DNA from: Methylobacterium sp. E-065
GTDB lineage: Bacteria > Pseudomonadota > Alphaproteobacteria > Rhizobiales > Beijerinckiaceae
Length of the DNA stretch: 64,000 nucleotides
NCBI RefSeq assembly: GCF_022829605.1
Contig: NZ_JAKSYD010000112.1
Coordinates: 62,001 to 126,000 of the forward strand
Direction: 5' to 3'
This document shows, one piece after another, positions 16,540 through 25,053 of this stretch; the stretch's first letter is position 1, and the number at the start of each line of letters is the position of its first letter. The notes beneath the pieces were generated by a model that saw only the letters and a program-made list of their open reading frames with translations, was not told the origin of the DNA and searched no databases. The position numbers were made by a program, and so were the translations under genes.

Positions 16540-16653
16540 TCCTCATCCTGAGGTGCGGCGCAGCAGCCTCGAAGGTGGGCTCCAGGGATCGCGCGGCCGG
16601 CTGGAGAGCTCCTTCGAGGCGGTCGCTGCGCGCTCACACCTCAGGGTGAGATG
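16540..16653. repeat. Intergenic palindromic repeat, family C
   Basis: A long imperfect inverted repeat between cysG and nasA. The outer arms are cctcatcctgaggtg and cacctcagggtgag; the inner arms are cctcgaaggtgggctccagg and ggctggagagctccttcgag. Such cctcatcctgaggtg elements are dispersed in many alphaproteobacterial genomes. As RNA it would fold into a long cruciform-like hairpin between two operon genes. Confidence 0.85.
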
Positions 16654-16702
16654 GTCTGGTTGGACGGGCCGGTCTGTCCTCCCATCTGAGTGTATCAGAT
16701 AA

Positions 16703-19399
16703 TCACGCGGCGCGGGCGGTCTGCCCGGCCAGCATCTTGCGGATCTCCGGTATGCAGGAGCCGCAATTCGTTCCGGCCTTGCAGACGGCGCCCACCGCCT
16801 CAACCGATCCGGCGCCCGCCGCGATGGTGGCGGCGATCACGTCGGCGCCGACGCCGTGACAGGCGCAGACCACCGGGCCCGCCGAAGCCGTGGCGGCCCG
16901 CCCGGAGAGCAGCGCGAGGCGCTCGGGCGTCTCGGGCTCCTCTGCGGCGAACAGGGCCTTGGCGGCCTCCCAGTCGGGACGCGCACCGGCAGGCGCGTAG
17001 GCGAGGCTGGCGACGAGGCGCATGCCGTCATAGACCGCGCAGCGATAGCGGTCGCGGGCGTGGTCGGCGTACTCGGCCAGCTCACAGCCCCGCAGCGCCT
17101 CGCTCTGGATCAGCCCACGCACCATCATGGCGACGGCTCGGGAGCTGTCCTGCGTCGCGAATTGCACGCCCCAGCCGCCGGTGATCGCCGCTCGCGCCCA
17201 CCACCAGCCCTCCGGTAGCGCCACCTGCGCCCGGGACAGCAGGAAGCCGCGGGCGCGATAGGCGATCGGCGCGATGAGGGCCGGCGTCGCCTTCAGCTCC
17301 GGCTGGCCCGAGACCGGATCCGGCATGCCGCGCACCAGGGCGCCGACCCGGGCCTTCGACGCGAAGGCGCCGCCCCAGTGCATCGGCATGAACAGGTTGC
17401 CCGGGACCACCGTGTCGGTGACCGTCACTTCCAGTTCGGCCTCGCCGTGCTCGGTGGCGAGTCGCGCGATGCCGCCATCCGTGAGCCCGAAGGCGGCTGC
17501 GTCGTCCGGATGCACCTCGACGAACGGGACGGCGCGGTGCGCCGAGAGGCGCTGGCTCTTACCTGTGCGGGTCATCGTGTGCCAGTGGTCGCGCACCCGG
17601 CCGGTGTTGAGCACGAAGGGGAATGCCTCCGACACCGCCAACGCGAGGGCCGGCGGCTGCACGGCGACGAAGCGCGCGCGCTGGTCGAACGTGTAGAACC
17701 GCCCGTCGCCGAACAGGCGCGCCTTGCCCTGTGGGGCGCCCCTCGGTCCGGATCGCTTCGGGATCGGCCATTGCACCGGCAGGTTCACGTCGTAGGCTGC
17801 GTCGCTGAGGTCGGTCAGCGCGCCGAGATCGAAGTCGCGGGTGCCGTTGTTCTCGTAGGCCGAGAGGCCAGCATGCTCGCGGAAGATCGCGGCCGCGGAG
17901 TCGAACCCGAAGGCCCGGCCGTGGCCGAGCCGGCGGCCGACTTCCGCAAGAACCGCCCAGTCGGGCCGGGCCTCGCCGGGGCTCTTGAGGAACCGGCGCT
18001 GGCGCGAGATCCGGCGCTCGGAATTGGTGACCGTGCCGTCCTTCTCGCCCCAGGCCTGGGCGGGGAGCAGCACGGTGGTCTTGCCGAGACCCTGGGCAGT
18101 GTCCGAATCCGCCACCGCCTCGGAGACCACGTACAGGTCGAGGCTGGTGAGCGCCTCCCGGATCACGTCGGCCCGCGGCATCGAGACCAGTGGATTGGTG
18201 CCCATCACCCACAGCGCTTTGATCTTGCCCCGCGCGACCGCCTCGAACAGCGCCACCGCCTTCATGCCCTCGCCGGTGATAATCCGCGGGGCGCCCCAGT
18301 AGCGACGCACCCGGTCGACCTCCTCGGGGGCGAAGTGCATGTGGGCGGCCAGCATGTTGGCGAGCCCGCCGACCTCGCGCCCGCCCATGGCGTTGGGCTG
18401 GCCGGTGAGCGAGAACGGCCCGGCACCGGGCTGCCCGATCCGGCCGGTGATCAGGTGGCAGTTGATGATGCTGTTGCCCTTGTCGGTCCCCTGCGCCGAC
18501 TGGTTCACCCCCTGCGAGAAGGCCGTGACCACCCGGCGGGTGCCGGCGAACAGGGCGTAGAACGCGGCGATCTCAGCCTCCGGCACGCCAGTGGCGGCAG
18601 CCACTGCGGCGACGTCCGGCGCGATCTGGCGGGCGCGATCGAGGGCGGCATCGAGGCCGGCGGTATGGGCCTCCACGAAGGCGCGATCGCGGAATCCGTT
18701 GTCGGCGAGGTAGACCAGCAAGCCCGAGAACAGCGCCGTGTCGGTCCCTGGCCGGATGCCGAGGAACAGGTCGGATTCCTGCGCGGTCTGGGTCCGGCGC
18801 GGATCGATGACGACGAACTTGGTGCCGCGGCGCTCCTTGGCGTCGGCCATGCGGCGGAACAGGATCGGGTGGCACCACGCGGTGTTGGAGCCGACCAGCA
18901 CGATCAGGTCGGCCTCATCGAGATCCTCGTAGCAGCCCGGCACCGTGTCGGAGCCAAACGCCCGGCGGTGGGCCGCCACCGCGCTCGACATGCACAGCCG
19001 CGAATTGGTGTCGACGTGGGGCGTGCCGATAAAGCCCTTCGCGAGCTTGTTGGCGACGTAGTAATCCTCGGTGAGGAGCTGCCCGGAGAGGTAGAAGGCA
19101 ATCGATTCCGGGCCGTGTTCCTCGGCGACCGCGCTGAGCTTTCCCACGATCGTGTCGAGGGCCGCATCCCACGAGACCTGCGCGCCGTCGACCTGCGGGT
19201 GAAGCAGGCGGTTCTCCAGCGACAGGGTCTCGCCAAGCGCCGAGCCCTTCGAGCACAGGCGGCCGTAATTGGCCGGATGTTCGGCATCGCCCGCGATGGC
19301 GGCGCCGCCCTGCCCGTCCGGGGTCGCGAGCACGCCGCACCCGACCCCGCAATAGGGGCAAGTGGTCCGCACCGTCGGCGCCGCCGCAGGCTGGGTCAT
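16703..19399 (-). CDS. nasA: Assimilatory nitrate reductase, molybdopterin subunit with C-terminal bfd domain
   Basis: Reduces nitrate to nitrite in the cytosol. 898 residues. The N-terminal [4Fe-4S] motif is C14-x2-C17-x3-C21-x27-C49 (TTCPYCGVGCGV), followed by the molybdopterin oxidoreductase core (GSNTAWCHPILFRRM, VIDPRRTQTA, GRIGQPGAGPFSLTGQPNAMGGREVGG) and the molydopterin dinucleotide-binding domain (VLNTGRVRDHWHTMTRTGKS). The last 55 residues are a bfd-like [2Fe-2S] module (C845-x-C847 ... C879-x2-C882), giving direct electron entry. It lies fourth in the nas operon and needs Mo from the modABC system. Confidence 0.96.
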   Translation of the reverse strand: MTQPAAAPTVRTTCPYCGVGCGVLATPDGQGGAAIAGDAEHPANYGRLCSKGSALGETLSLENRLLHPQVDGAQVSWDAALDTIVGKLSAVAEEHGPESIAFYLSGQLLTEDYYVANKLAKGFIGTPHVDTNSRLCMSSAVAAHRRAFGSDTVPGCYEDLDEADLIVLVGSNTAWCHPILFRRMADAKERRGTKFVVIDPRRTQTAQESDLFLGIRPGTDTALFSGLLVYLADNGFRDRAFVEAHTAGLDAALDRARQIAPDVAAVAAATGVPEAEIAAFYALFAGTRRVVTAFSQGVNQSAQGTDKGNSIINCHLITGRIGQPGAGPFSLTGQPNAMGGREVGGLANMLAAHMHFAPEEVDRVRRYWGAPRIITGEGMKAVALFEAVARGKIKALWVMGTNPLVSMPRADVIREALTSLDLYVVSEAVADSDTAQGLGKTTVLLPAQAWGEKDGTVTNSERRISRQRRFLKSPGEARPDWAVLAEVGRRLGHGRAFGFDSAAAIFREHAGLSAYENNGTRDFDLGALTDLSDAAYDVNLPVQWPIPKRSGPRGAPQGKARLFGDGRFYTFDQRARFVAVQPPALALAVSEAFPFVLNTGRVRDHWHTMTRTGKSQRLSAHRAVPFVEVHPDDAAAFGLTDGGIARLATEHGEAELEVTVTDTVVPGNLFMPMHWGGAFASKARVGALVRGMPDPVSGQPELKATPALIAPIAYRARGFLLSRAQVALPEGWWWARAAITGGWGVQFATQDSSRAVAMMVRGLIQSEALRGCELAEYADHARDRYRCAVYDGMRLVASLAYAPAGARPDWEAAKALFAAEEPETPERLALLSGRAATASAGPVVCACHGVGADVIAATIAAGAGSVEAVGAVCKAGTNCGSCIPEIRKMLAGQTARAA

Positions 19400-19452
19400 G
19401 GCTTCCGTCCTCGAAGGGTCGTCCTAGGCACGAGCAAGCTTCGCGCCGGTGT

Positions 19453-19565
19453 TCCCCGCCCCCTTGCGGGGAGGGGTCAGGGGTGGGGGTGGCGCAGAAG
19501 GCACCGCCCGAGTCCCATCCTGCGCCACCCCCACCTCCAGCTCCTCCCCGCACGGGGGAGGAGAG
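19453..19565. repeat. Intergenic palindromic repeat, family A copy 1
   Basis: Fills most of the gap between nasA and the flavoprotein gene. It opens with ccccttgcggggaggggtca, then gggtgggggtggcgcag, and closes with the inverse tgcgccacccccacc and cctccccgcacgggggagga. It can fold into one long hairpin. The first 31 bases are identical to copy 2 at 31618. Confidence 0.88.
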
Positions 19566-19575
19566 AGCGGCGTGC

Positions 19576-21180
19576 TCAATACACGTCCGCCTGATACCGG
19601 CCGGCCTTCCTGAGCGCCGCGAGATACGCCACCGCGTCCTCCGGGCTCTTGCCCCCGTGCTGCGCCGCCACGTCGATGATCGCCCGCTCGACATCCTTGG
19701 CCATGCGCTTGGCGTCGCCGCAGACATAGAAATGCGCGCCGCCCTCCAGCCACTTCCACAGATCGGCGCCGTTCTCGCGCATCCGATCCTGGACGTAGGT
19801 CTTCTCGGTGCCGTCGCGCGACCATGCCAGGGACAGGCGGGTCAGCACCTTGTCGTCCTTCAGCTTGGTCAGCTCGTCCTTGTAGAAGAAGTCGGTGGCC
19901 TGCCGCTGGTGGCCGTAGAACAGCCAGTTGCGGCCGGGCGCCTGCGTGGCGGCGCGCTCGCGGAGAAAAGACCGGAACGGCGCGATGCCGGTGCCGGGGC
20001 CGCACATGATTACGTCCTTCGACAGATCTTCCGGCAGCCCGAAGCCGTGGGCCTTCTGGAGGTAGATCTTCACCCGGGTCTGCTCAGGCAGGCGCTCGCC
20101 GAGATGGGTCGACGCGACGCCGAGCCGCAGCCGCGAGCGGTGATTGTAGCGCACCGCATCCACGGTCAATGAAACGCGGCCGACATCCATCTTGGGCGAG
20201 GACGAGATCGAGTAGAGCCGCGGCTGCAGCTCATCCAGGGCCTCCAGGAAGACCTCGGCGTCGGGCCGGGCGCCCGGGAACTTGTGCAGGGCGCCGAGCA
20301 CGTCGAGATAGGCGGCGTCGCCGTCCGGATCCTCGCCGGAGGCGAGCGCCTGCGCCTTCTTGCGGGCCGCGCCCGAGGTGAGCAGCGACAGGAGCTGGTA
20401 GAGGTTGTCGGGCGCGGCACCCAGCGCGTAGTTGATCAGCAGGTGCTCGCGCAGGGTCTTTTGCCCGATCACCCGCTCGGGCCGGGCGCCGAGTTCCGCG
20501 ATCACCGCGTCCACCAGAGCCGGGGCGTTGGCGGGGAACAGGCCCAGCGAGTCGCCCGCCTCGTACTGGATCGGCGTGCCGTCGAGGCCGATCTCGATGT
20601 GCCACGTCTCCTTCTCGCCGCCCGGATCGTTGAGGCGGCGGCGGGACAGGAACAGCGCCTCGACCGGGTTCTCACGGCAGAAGCCGAGCGGGCCGAGATC
20701 GGCCGCCGCCTTCGGGGCATCGTCGTCCGCCTTCGGGGCCGCGGGGGCGCCTCCGGCGGCGCCGAACTCCTCGTCCAGCTTCTTGAGCATGCGCAGGGTC
20801 TCTTTGCCGCCGGGCTGGCAAAGGTTCAGGCGCGCCTCGTTCTTGAGGAAGATCGCGTTGGCGTAGTCGGCACAGTTGTAGCCACACTGGCCGCAATCCT
20901 GCTGGGCCATGGCGGCCATCAGCTTCTGCGGCTCGGGGCGGTCCTGGGCCATCGCCATCCGATCGCCGATCGGCACGGACGGGTCGTGCCAGGGCGCATC
21001 GTCGTTGTCGGCCAGCTTCGGTCCCGTCGCGGGGCCTTCGCCGGGCGCGAGCGCCGTCGCACCCGCAACGGCGGGGCCGAGCAACGCCGCGAAATAGCCC
21101 GAGAGCCAGGCGCGCTGGTCCTCGTTGAAGGGCGCGGTCTCGGGGATCAGGACGAGGGGGGGCGAGACGTGCTGGGTCAT
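19576..21180 (-). CDS. CysJ-like NADPH flavoprotein with N-terminal Fe-S motif
   Basis: 534 residues, annotated in relatives as sulfite reductase alpha subunit. Instead of a flavodoxin domain it has C96-x2-C99-x3-C103-x17-C121 (DCGQCGYNCADYANAIF ... LNLCQPGG), a [4Fe-4S]-type motif. It is followed by a ferredoxin-NADP-reductase module: FAD-binding RLYSISSSP and VSLTVDAVRY, then the NADP part CGPGTGIAPFRSFLRER and FYGHQRQATDFFYKDEL, ending in RYQADVY (terminal aromatic). By position it probably passes NADPH electrons to NirA or NasA; this is inference. The start overlaps the nirA stop (ATGA). Confidence 0.88.
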   Translation of the reverse strand: MTQHVSPPLVLIPETAPFNEDQRAWLSGYFAALLGPAVAGATALAPGEGPATGPKLADNDDAPWHDPSVPIGDRMAMAQDRPEPQKLMAAMAQQDCGQCGYNCADYANAIFLKNEARLNLCQPGGKETLRMLKKLDEEFGAAGGAPAAPKADDDAPKAAADLGPLGFCRENPVEALFLSRRRLNDPGGEKETWHIEIGLDGTPIQYEAGDSLGLFPANAPALVDAVIAELGARPERVIGQKTLREHLLINYALGAAPDNLYQLLSLLTSGAARKKAQALASGEDPDGDAAYLDVLGALHKFPGARPDAEVFLEALDELQPRLYSISSSPKMDVGRVSLTVDAVRYNHRSRLRLGVASTHLGERLPEQTRVKIYLQKAHGFGLPEDLSKDVIMCGPGTGIAPFRSFLRERAATQAPGRNWLFYGHQRQATDFFYKDELTKLKDDKVLTRLSLAWSRDGTEKTYVQDRMRENGADLWKWLEGGAHFYVCGDAKRMAKDVERAIIDVAAQHGGKSPEDAVAYLAALRKAGRYQADVY

Positions 21181-22994
21181 GCGGCGGCCTTCAACGCGGG
21201 CTGGTCCTCGGCGGCGTCGCGGAGCGCCTCCGCGCCGGTGCGGCTGGTGAAGGCCTGGAAGCTCTCCTCCGGGCCCTGGCGGCGGTCGAGATAGGCCCGC
21301 AGCAGCGCCTCCACCCGGGAGGGGCAATCCTCGGCCTTGACGGCCTTCCAGATCTCTGTGCCGATCTTCGGGTTCTCGGCGAAGCCGCCGCCGACCACGA
21401 TGTCGTAGCCCTCGACGGTATCGCCCTCCTCGGAGACGACGACCTTGGCGCCGATCAGCCCGATATCGCCGATGTAGTGCTGGGCGCAGCTGTGGTGGCA
21501 GCCGGTGAGGTGGACGTTCACCGGCACGTCGAGATTCGGCATGGCCGTCTCGATGTGGTCGGCGATGATGAGCGCGTGGCCCTTGGTGTCGGAGGCCGCG
21601 AACTTGCAGCCGCGGGCGCCCGTGCAGGCCACCAGGCCCGAGCGGATGCCGGCAGCCTTGGTGGTGAGGCCGAGGCCTTCCACGCGGGCCTCGACCTCGG
21701 CGACCTTCGCATCCGGAACACCGGAGAAGATGAAGTTCTGCCAGACCGTCAGGCGGATCTGGCCGTCGCCGCATTCCGACGCGATCTTGGCCAGCGCCCG
21801 GACCTGATCGCTCGTCATCTTGCCCACCGGCAGGACCACGCCGATCCAGTTGAGGCCCGGCTGCTTCTGGGCGTGGACGCCGACATGGGCGTAGCGGTCG
21901 GTGGCTTTACGCGGGGCGACGTGCTCCGGCGCGACCCGGTCGAACTTGCGGCCGAGCTTGTCCTCGACGGCAGCGAGGTACTTGTCGAAGCCCCAGGCGT
22001 CGAGGACGTACTTCATCCGGCTCTTGTTGCGGTTCGTCCGATCACCGTTCTCGATGAAGACGCGGATGATCGCGTCGGCGACCGCGTTGCAATCCTCCGG
22101 CTTCAGCACGATGCCGGTGTCGCGGGCGAGGTCCCGGTGGCCCGAGATGCCGCCGAGCACGAGGCGCATGTAGATGCCCGGCGGCACGGAAGCGCCGTCC
22201 AAGACTTCCACCGCCTGGAAGCCGATATCGTTGGTCTCCTCCAGGGTCGGCATCACGCCGCTGCCGTCGAAGGCGACGTTGAATTTGCGTGGCAGGCCGT
22301 AGAGCGAGCGGTCGTTGAGGATCCAGTTGTGCCAGGACTTCGCCAGCGGGCGCGTGTCCAGCAGCTCCTGGGCGTCGATGCCGGCGGTCGACGATCCGGT
22401 GACGTTGCGGATGTTGTCGGCGCCCGAGCCCTGCGCCGTGAGGCCGATATCGGTGAGCCCGTCGAGGAAGGGCTGGGCGTGCTCGGGGCCGATCTCCCGC
22501 ACCTGCAAATTGGCCCGGGTCGTCACGTGGACGTAGCCGCCACCATGCTGATCGGCGAGGTCGGCAACGCCCGCGAACTGCCAATGGTGCAGGATCCCGT
22601 TGGGGATCCGCATCCGGCACATGTACGAAACCTGATTGGGCGCGACCCAGAACATCCCGTGGTAGCGCCAACGGAAATTGTCCTCGGGCTTCGGCTGCTT
22701 GCCGGCTGCGGCCTCCTGGATCAGGCGGTTATGGCCGTCGAACGGGCTCTCGGCGCGCTTCCACTTCTCCTGCTCGCAGAGCTTGCCACCGTCCTTGACG
22801 GTCTTGTCCTGCGCCTTGATGTGAATCGCATCCGGCCCGGTCGGTTCGGCGGGCGGGGCCGAGGCCCCTGCCCCGCCGCCCGCGAGGCCGCCGGTCATGC
22901 GGACGGCGGCGATGCCGGAGGCGAAGCCTTCGAGATAGCGCTTCTGCTCGGCCTCGAACGCGTCCGCGGCGGTCTGAGTGATGGTCTCGGACAT
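21177..22994 (-). CDS. nirA: NirA-type siroheme nitrite reductase
   Basis: Six-electron reduction of nitrite to ammonium in the cytosol. 605 residues of the NirA/sulfite-reductase hemoprotein family. The siroheme/[4Fe-4S] ligands are C457-x5-C463 (ACTGARGCKFA) and C499-x3-C503 (GCHHSCAQHY). Two ferredoxin-like half domains are seen, with VTTRANLQVREI and FIENGDRTNRNKSRMKYVL in the first and LNWIGVVLPVGKM in the second. AAGGAGG sits eight bases before the ATG, the strongest ribosome site in the cluster. The first 60 residues, Gly/Ala-rich, extend beyond the usual N-terminus. Confidence 0.95.
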   Translation of the reverse strand: MSETITQTAADAFEAEQKRYLEGFASGIAAVRMTGGLAGGGAGASAPPAEPTGPDAIHIKAQDKTVKDGGKLCEQEKWKRAESPFDGHNRLIQEAAAGKQPKPEDNFRWRYHGMFWVAPNQVSYMCRMRIPNGILHHWQFAGVADLADQHGGGYVHVTTRANLQVREIGPEHAQPFLDGLTDIGLTAQGSGADNIRNVTGSSTAGIDAQELLDTRPLAKSWHNWILNDRSLYGLPRKFNVAFDGSGVMPTLEETNDIGFQAVEVLDGASVPPGIYMRLVLGGISGHRDLARDTGIVLKPEDCNAVADAIIRVFIENGDRTNRNKSRMKYVLDAWGFDKYLAAVEDKLGRKFDRVAPEHVAPRKATDRYAHVGVHAQKQPGLNWIGVVLPVGKMTSDQVRALAKIASECGDGQIRLTVWQNFIFSGVPDAKVAEVEARVEGLGLTTKAAGIRSGLVACTGARGCKFAASDTKGHALIIADHIETAMPNLDVPVNVHLTGCHHSCAQHYIGDIGLIGAKVVVSEEGDTVEGYDIVVGGGFAENPKIGTEIWKAVKAEDCPSRVEALLRAYLDRRQGPEESFQAFTSRTGAEALRDAAEDQPALKAAA

Positions 22995-23005
22995 CCCGTG
23001 CCTCC

Positions 23006-24274
23006 TTAAGCGGCCAGCGGCTCGGGCGCGGGGCACCCGAACATCAAGTCGTCCACGTTCTCGATCGGATCGCCTGTGCGGATCAGGCGCTTGCAGGCGG
23101 CCTGCTCGGCGATGTCGCCCACGAACACGGCGCCGATCAGCTTGCCCTCCCGCACCAGCAGCTTGCGGTAGAGCCCCGCGCCGGGATCCGAGAGCACGAT
23201 CGCCTCGGCATCCTCGGGCGTATCCACGATGCCGGCCGAGAAGACCGGCAGGCCGGAAACCTTGAGGCTTGTCGACAGGGCCGTGCCCCGGTACTCGGCC
23301 GGTTGGCCGGCGAGGTGTCGGGCCAGCGTCTCGGCGTGCTCGTAAGCGGGCTCGACGAGGCCGTAGACCATGCCGCGATGCTCGGCACACTCGCCCAGCG
23401 CAAAGATGCGCGCGTCCGAGGTGGTCATCCGATCATCGACCGTGATGCCGCGGCCCGTCGCGAGTCCGGCGGCCTGCGCCAGCGCCATCGAGGGACGCAC
23501 GCCCACCGACATCACCACGAGGTCGGCCGGGAGGACGGTGCCGTCGGCCAGGATAAGGCGCTCGACCCGGTTGTCGCCCTCCACCCGGGCGGTATCGGCT
23601 TGGAGTATGACACGCACGCCGCGGGACTCCATGGCGCGCTTCACCAGCCCGGCGGCGTGGTGGTCGAGCTGGCGCTCCATCAGCCGGTCCATGACGTGGA
23701 GCAGGGTCGTGTCGACCCCGAGCCGCGCGAGGCCGACCGCGGCTTCGAGGCCCAGCAGACCGCCGCCGATGACGATCGCGCGGGCATGCTGCACCGCTGC
23801 TCTGCGGATCGCCGCGACATCGGCGAGGTCGCGAAACGTGATGATTCCGGGGAGATCCATGCCGGGCTTCGGCAGGCGGATCGGCAGGGACCCGACCGCA
23901 AGGACGAGCTTGTCGAAGGGCAGGACGTGGGTCTCGCCCACGACGACCAGCCCGTTCTCCCGGTCGATCTGCGTGACGGGCGCGCCGGTGATCAGGCGGA
24001 TGCCGTGGGCCGCGTACCAATCGAGGCCGCGGAATGCGCAAGCCGCCTCGTCGACCTCGCCGCCGAGCAACGAAGAAAGGAGGACCCGGTTATAGGCAGC
24101 CTGGGGTTCGGCGCCGACGCAGGTTACGTCGAACCGGCCGGGGCAGCCCTCGGTCAGGCGCTCCAGGAAGCGCAGCGAGGCCATTCCGTTGCCGATTACG
24201 ACCAGTCTCTCGCGCGGCAAGCCGGTTTCGGCGCGCGCGTCGTGGATGCGTGGTTCGCTGGATGATGTCGCCAT
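23006..24274 (-). CDS. NirB-like FAD/NAD(P)H oxidoreductase
   Basis: A 422-residue pyridine-nucleotide-disulfide-type reductase corresponding to the N-terminal half of NirB/NasB nitrite reductases. It has the FAD motif VVIGNGMAS (25-33), PAAYNRVLLS-like QAAYNRVLLSSLLGGE, LVLAVGSLPIRLP, the second nucleotide fold IVIGGGLLGLEAA and the late FALGECAEHRGMVYGLV. NirB proteins usually continue into bfd and siroheme domains; here those parts are separate proteins or fused to NasA. It is the first gene after the attenuated leader, and 11 bases separate it from nirA. Confidence 0.9.
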   Translation of the reverse strand: MATSSSEPRIHDARAETGLPRERLVVIGNGMASLRFLERLTEGCPGRFDVTCVGAEPQAAYNRVLLSSLLGGEVDEAACAFRGLDWYAAHGIRLITGAPVTQIDRENGLVVVGETHVLPFDKLVLAVGSLPIRLPKPGMDLPGIITFRDLADVAAIRRAAVQHARAIVIGGGLLGLEAAVGLARLGVDTTLLHVMDRLMERQLDHHAAGLVKRAMESRGVRVILQADTARVEGDNRVERLILADGTVLPADLVVMSVGVRPSMALAQAAGLATGRGITVDDRMTTSDARIFALGECAEHRGMVYGLVEPAYEHAETLARHLAGQPAEYRGTALSTSLKVSGLPVFSAGIVDTPEDAEAIVLSDPGAGLYRKLLVREGKLIGAVFVGDIAEQAACKRLIRTGDPIENVDDLMFGCPAPEPLAA

Positions 24275-24327
24275 CGCTCGATCGCGTCTGGAACCTCGAT
24301 TGCAGGGTCGTTGGCGGACCGCCCACG

Positions 24328-24361
24328 AAAAAGCCGCTGCCGGTGATCTCCCGGCGGGCTT
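24328..24361 (-). terminator. Leader terminator (attenuator) of the nas operon
   Basis: On the minus strand: AAGCC-c-GCCGG, loop gagatca, CCGGC-agc-GGCTT, then a T-tract (24332-24328). It is a ten-pair stem with a small internal loop, followed by five T, and ends 54 bases before the first structural gene. A terminator between promoter and first gene is the expected target of NasT antitermination. Confidence 0.82.
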
Positions 24362-24381
24362 CGTGCCTCAGGAGGACCGGA

Positions 24382-24416
24382 TCAGCGGCCTCGCTGACGG
24401 CGCTGCCCGTCGCCGT
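24382..24416 (-). promoter_or_regulatory. Tandem-hairpin leader RNA, candidate NasT (ANTAR) target
   Basis: Two stem-loops abut directly. The first is ACGGCG-acgggcag-CGCCGT (24416-24397), with A at loop position 1 and G at position 4, as ANTAR-bound loops have. The second is TCAGCG-aggc-CGCTGA (24397-24382). They begin about nine bases after the predicted transcription start and lie 20 bases before the attenuator, the usual architecture of ANTAR-regulated leaders. The second loop does not fit the A1/G4 rule as drawn. Confidence 0.7.
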
Positions 24417-24435
24417 TGACGGACGTCTGATATGA

Positions 24436-24451
24436 AGCAGCTTTTGTGCCA
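24436..24451 (-). promoter_or_regulatory. Sigma-54 (RpoN) promoter of the nas operon
   Basis: Minus-strand TGGCAC-aaaag-CTGCT matches the -24/-12 consensus TGGCAC-N5-TTGC[AT], with GG and GC exactly ten bases apart (GG at 24450-24449, GC at 24438-24437). Transcription would start near 24425. The site implies control by NtrC under nitrogen limitation. Confidence 0.8.
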
Positions 24452-24522
24452 GCCCGGCGATCGGCTCGGCGCGCCATCGCGAGCGGCTGAAAAGCAGTTT
24501 GGTTGCAGGAAGCAATCGGTCT

Positions 24523-24541
24523 CAGCGCGCAACGCGCGCTG
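24523..24541. promoter_or_regulatory. Palindrome upstream of the nas promoter, possible enhancer site
   Basis: cagcgcgc-aac-gcgcgctg, perfect eight-base arms, centred about 82 bases upstream of the -24 element, a common position for an NtrC-type activator site. It does not show a clear NtrC consensus (GCAC-N7-GTGC), so the protein that binds is unknown. Confidence 0.4.
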
Positions 24542-24747
24542 CACAAAAATCGGGCGTTGGCCGTTAAATGATCAGGCGCGACGCTACCGGCACGGGCTGC
24601 AATCGAGCCATGGCTGCCGAGCGTGCGCAACCGCGTTGCGGTCAGTCTGAGGTGAGGGATAAAATTTCCCGGATCGCACTGCCGTTGAGCAGGCGCGGGT
24701 TTCGAGCATGCCGCCGCCGATAGGGCCGACGCAGCGGGATTCGCCCG

Positions 24748-24909
24748 TTAAATCAGAACGGAGAGAACGGCCAGCAGACCGATGGTCGGCATCGCCCCGA
24801 TCATCAGGGCCCAATACCATCCGCGACTCATGCCGGCGCGCCGGTTGTCGTTGTTCGCCCGGGGAGGCCTGCCGCCCCGGTAGATATGACGACGAAGCTC
24901 ATCGCGCAT
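24748..24909 (-). CDS. Small membrane protein, hypothetical
   Basis: 53 residues: a basic N-terminus (MRDELRRHIYRGGRPPRANNDNRR) and one hydrophobic helix (WYWALMIGAMPTIGLLAVLSVLI) at the C-terminus, so a tail-anchored small protein is possible. There is no family and no clear Shine-Dalgarno sequence. It lies in the 780-base gap between nasS and the nas promoter. An alternative start (MSRGWYWALM) would give 27 residues. Whether it is expressed cannot be judged from sequence alone. Confidence 0.4.
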   Translation of the reverse strand: MRDELRRHIYRGGRPPRANNDNRRAGMSRGWYWALMIGAMPTIGLLAVLSVLI

Positions 24910-25053
24910 GCGAGGATGCGACGAATAAGAGCCAGTATCGAGTTTGCGGCATCCGGGCATGGCGCATACACAACGGGCCACGCTGTCCGACGTTCCGCAC
25001 CGTCCGGGCGCGGCGCCACTTATTGGAGACGAAAGTGGCGGCCTGTCGCCCGG

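Noticed and set aside
15024..16637. Longer cysG start at 16637
   Set aside because: The extension runs through repeat family C and has no family similarity; the GTG at 16496 gives the usual length.
17378..19594. A 738-codon open frame on the plus strand opposite nasA
   Set aside because: It is the antisense of a well-supported nitrate reductase; translation is Arg/His/Gly-rich with no family. High GC keeps antisense frames open.
21477..23009. A 510-codon plus-strand frame opposite nirA
   Set aside because: Antisense of a gene with siroheme/Fe-S ligands and a strong ribosome site; composition typical of antisense translation.
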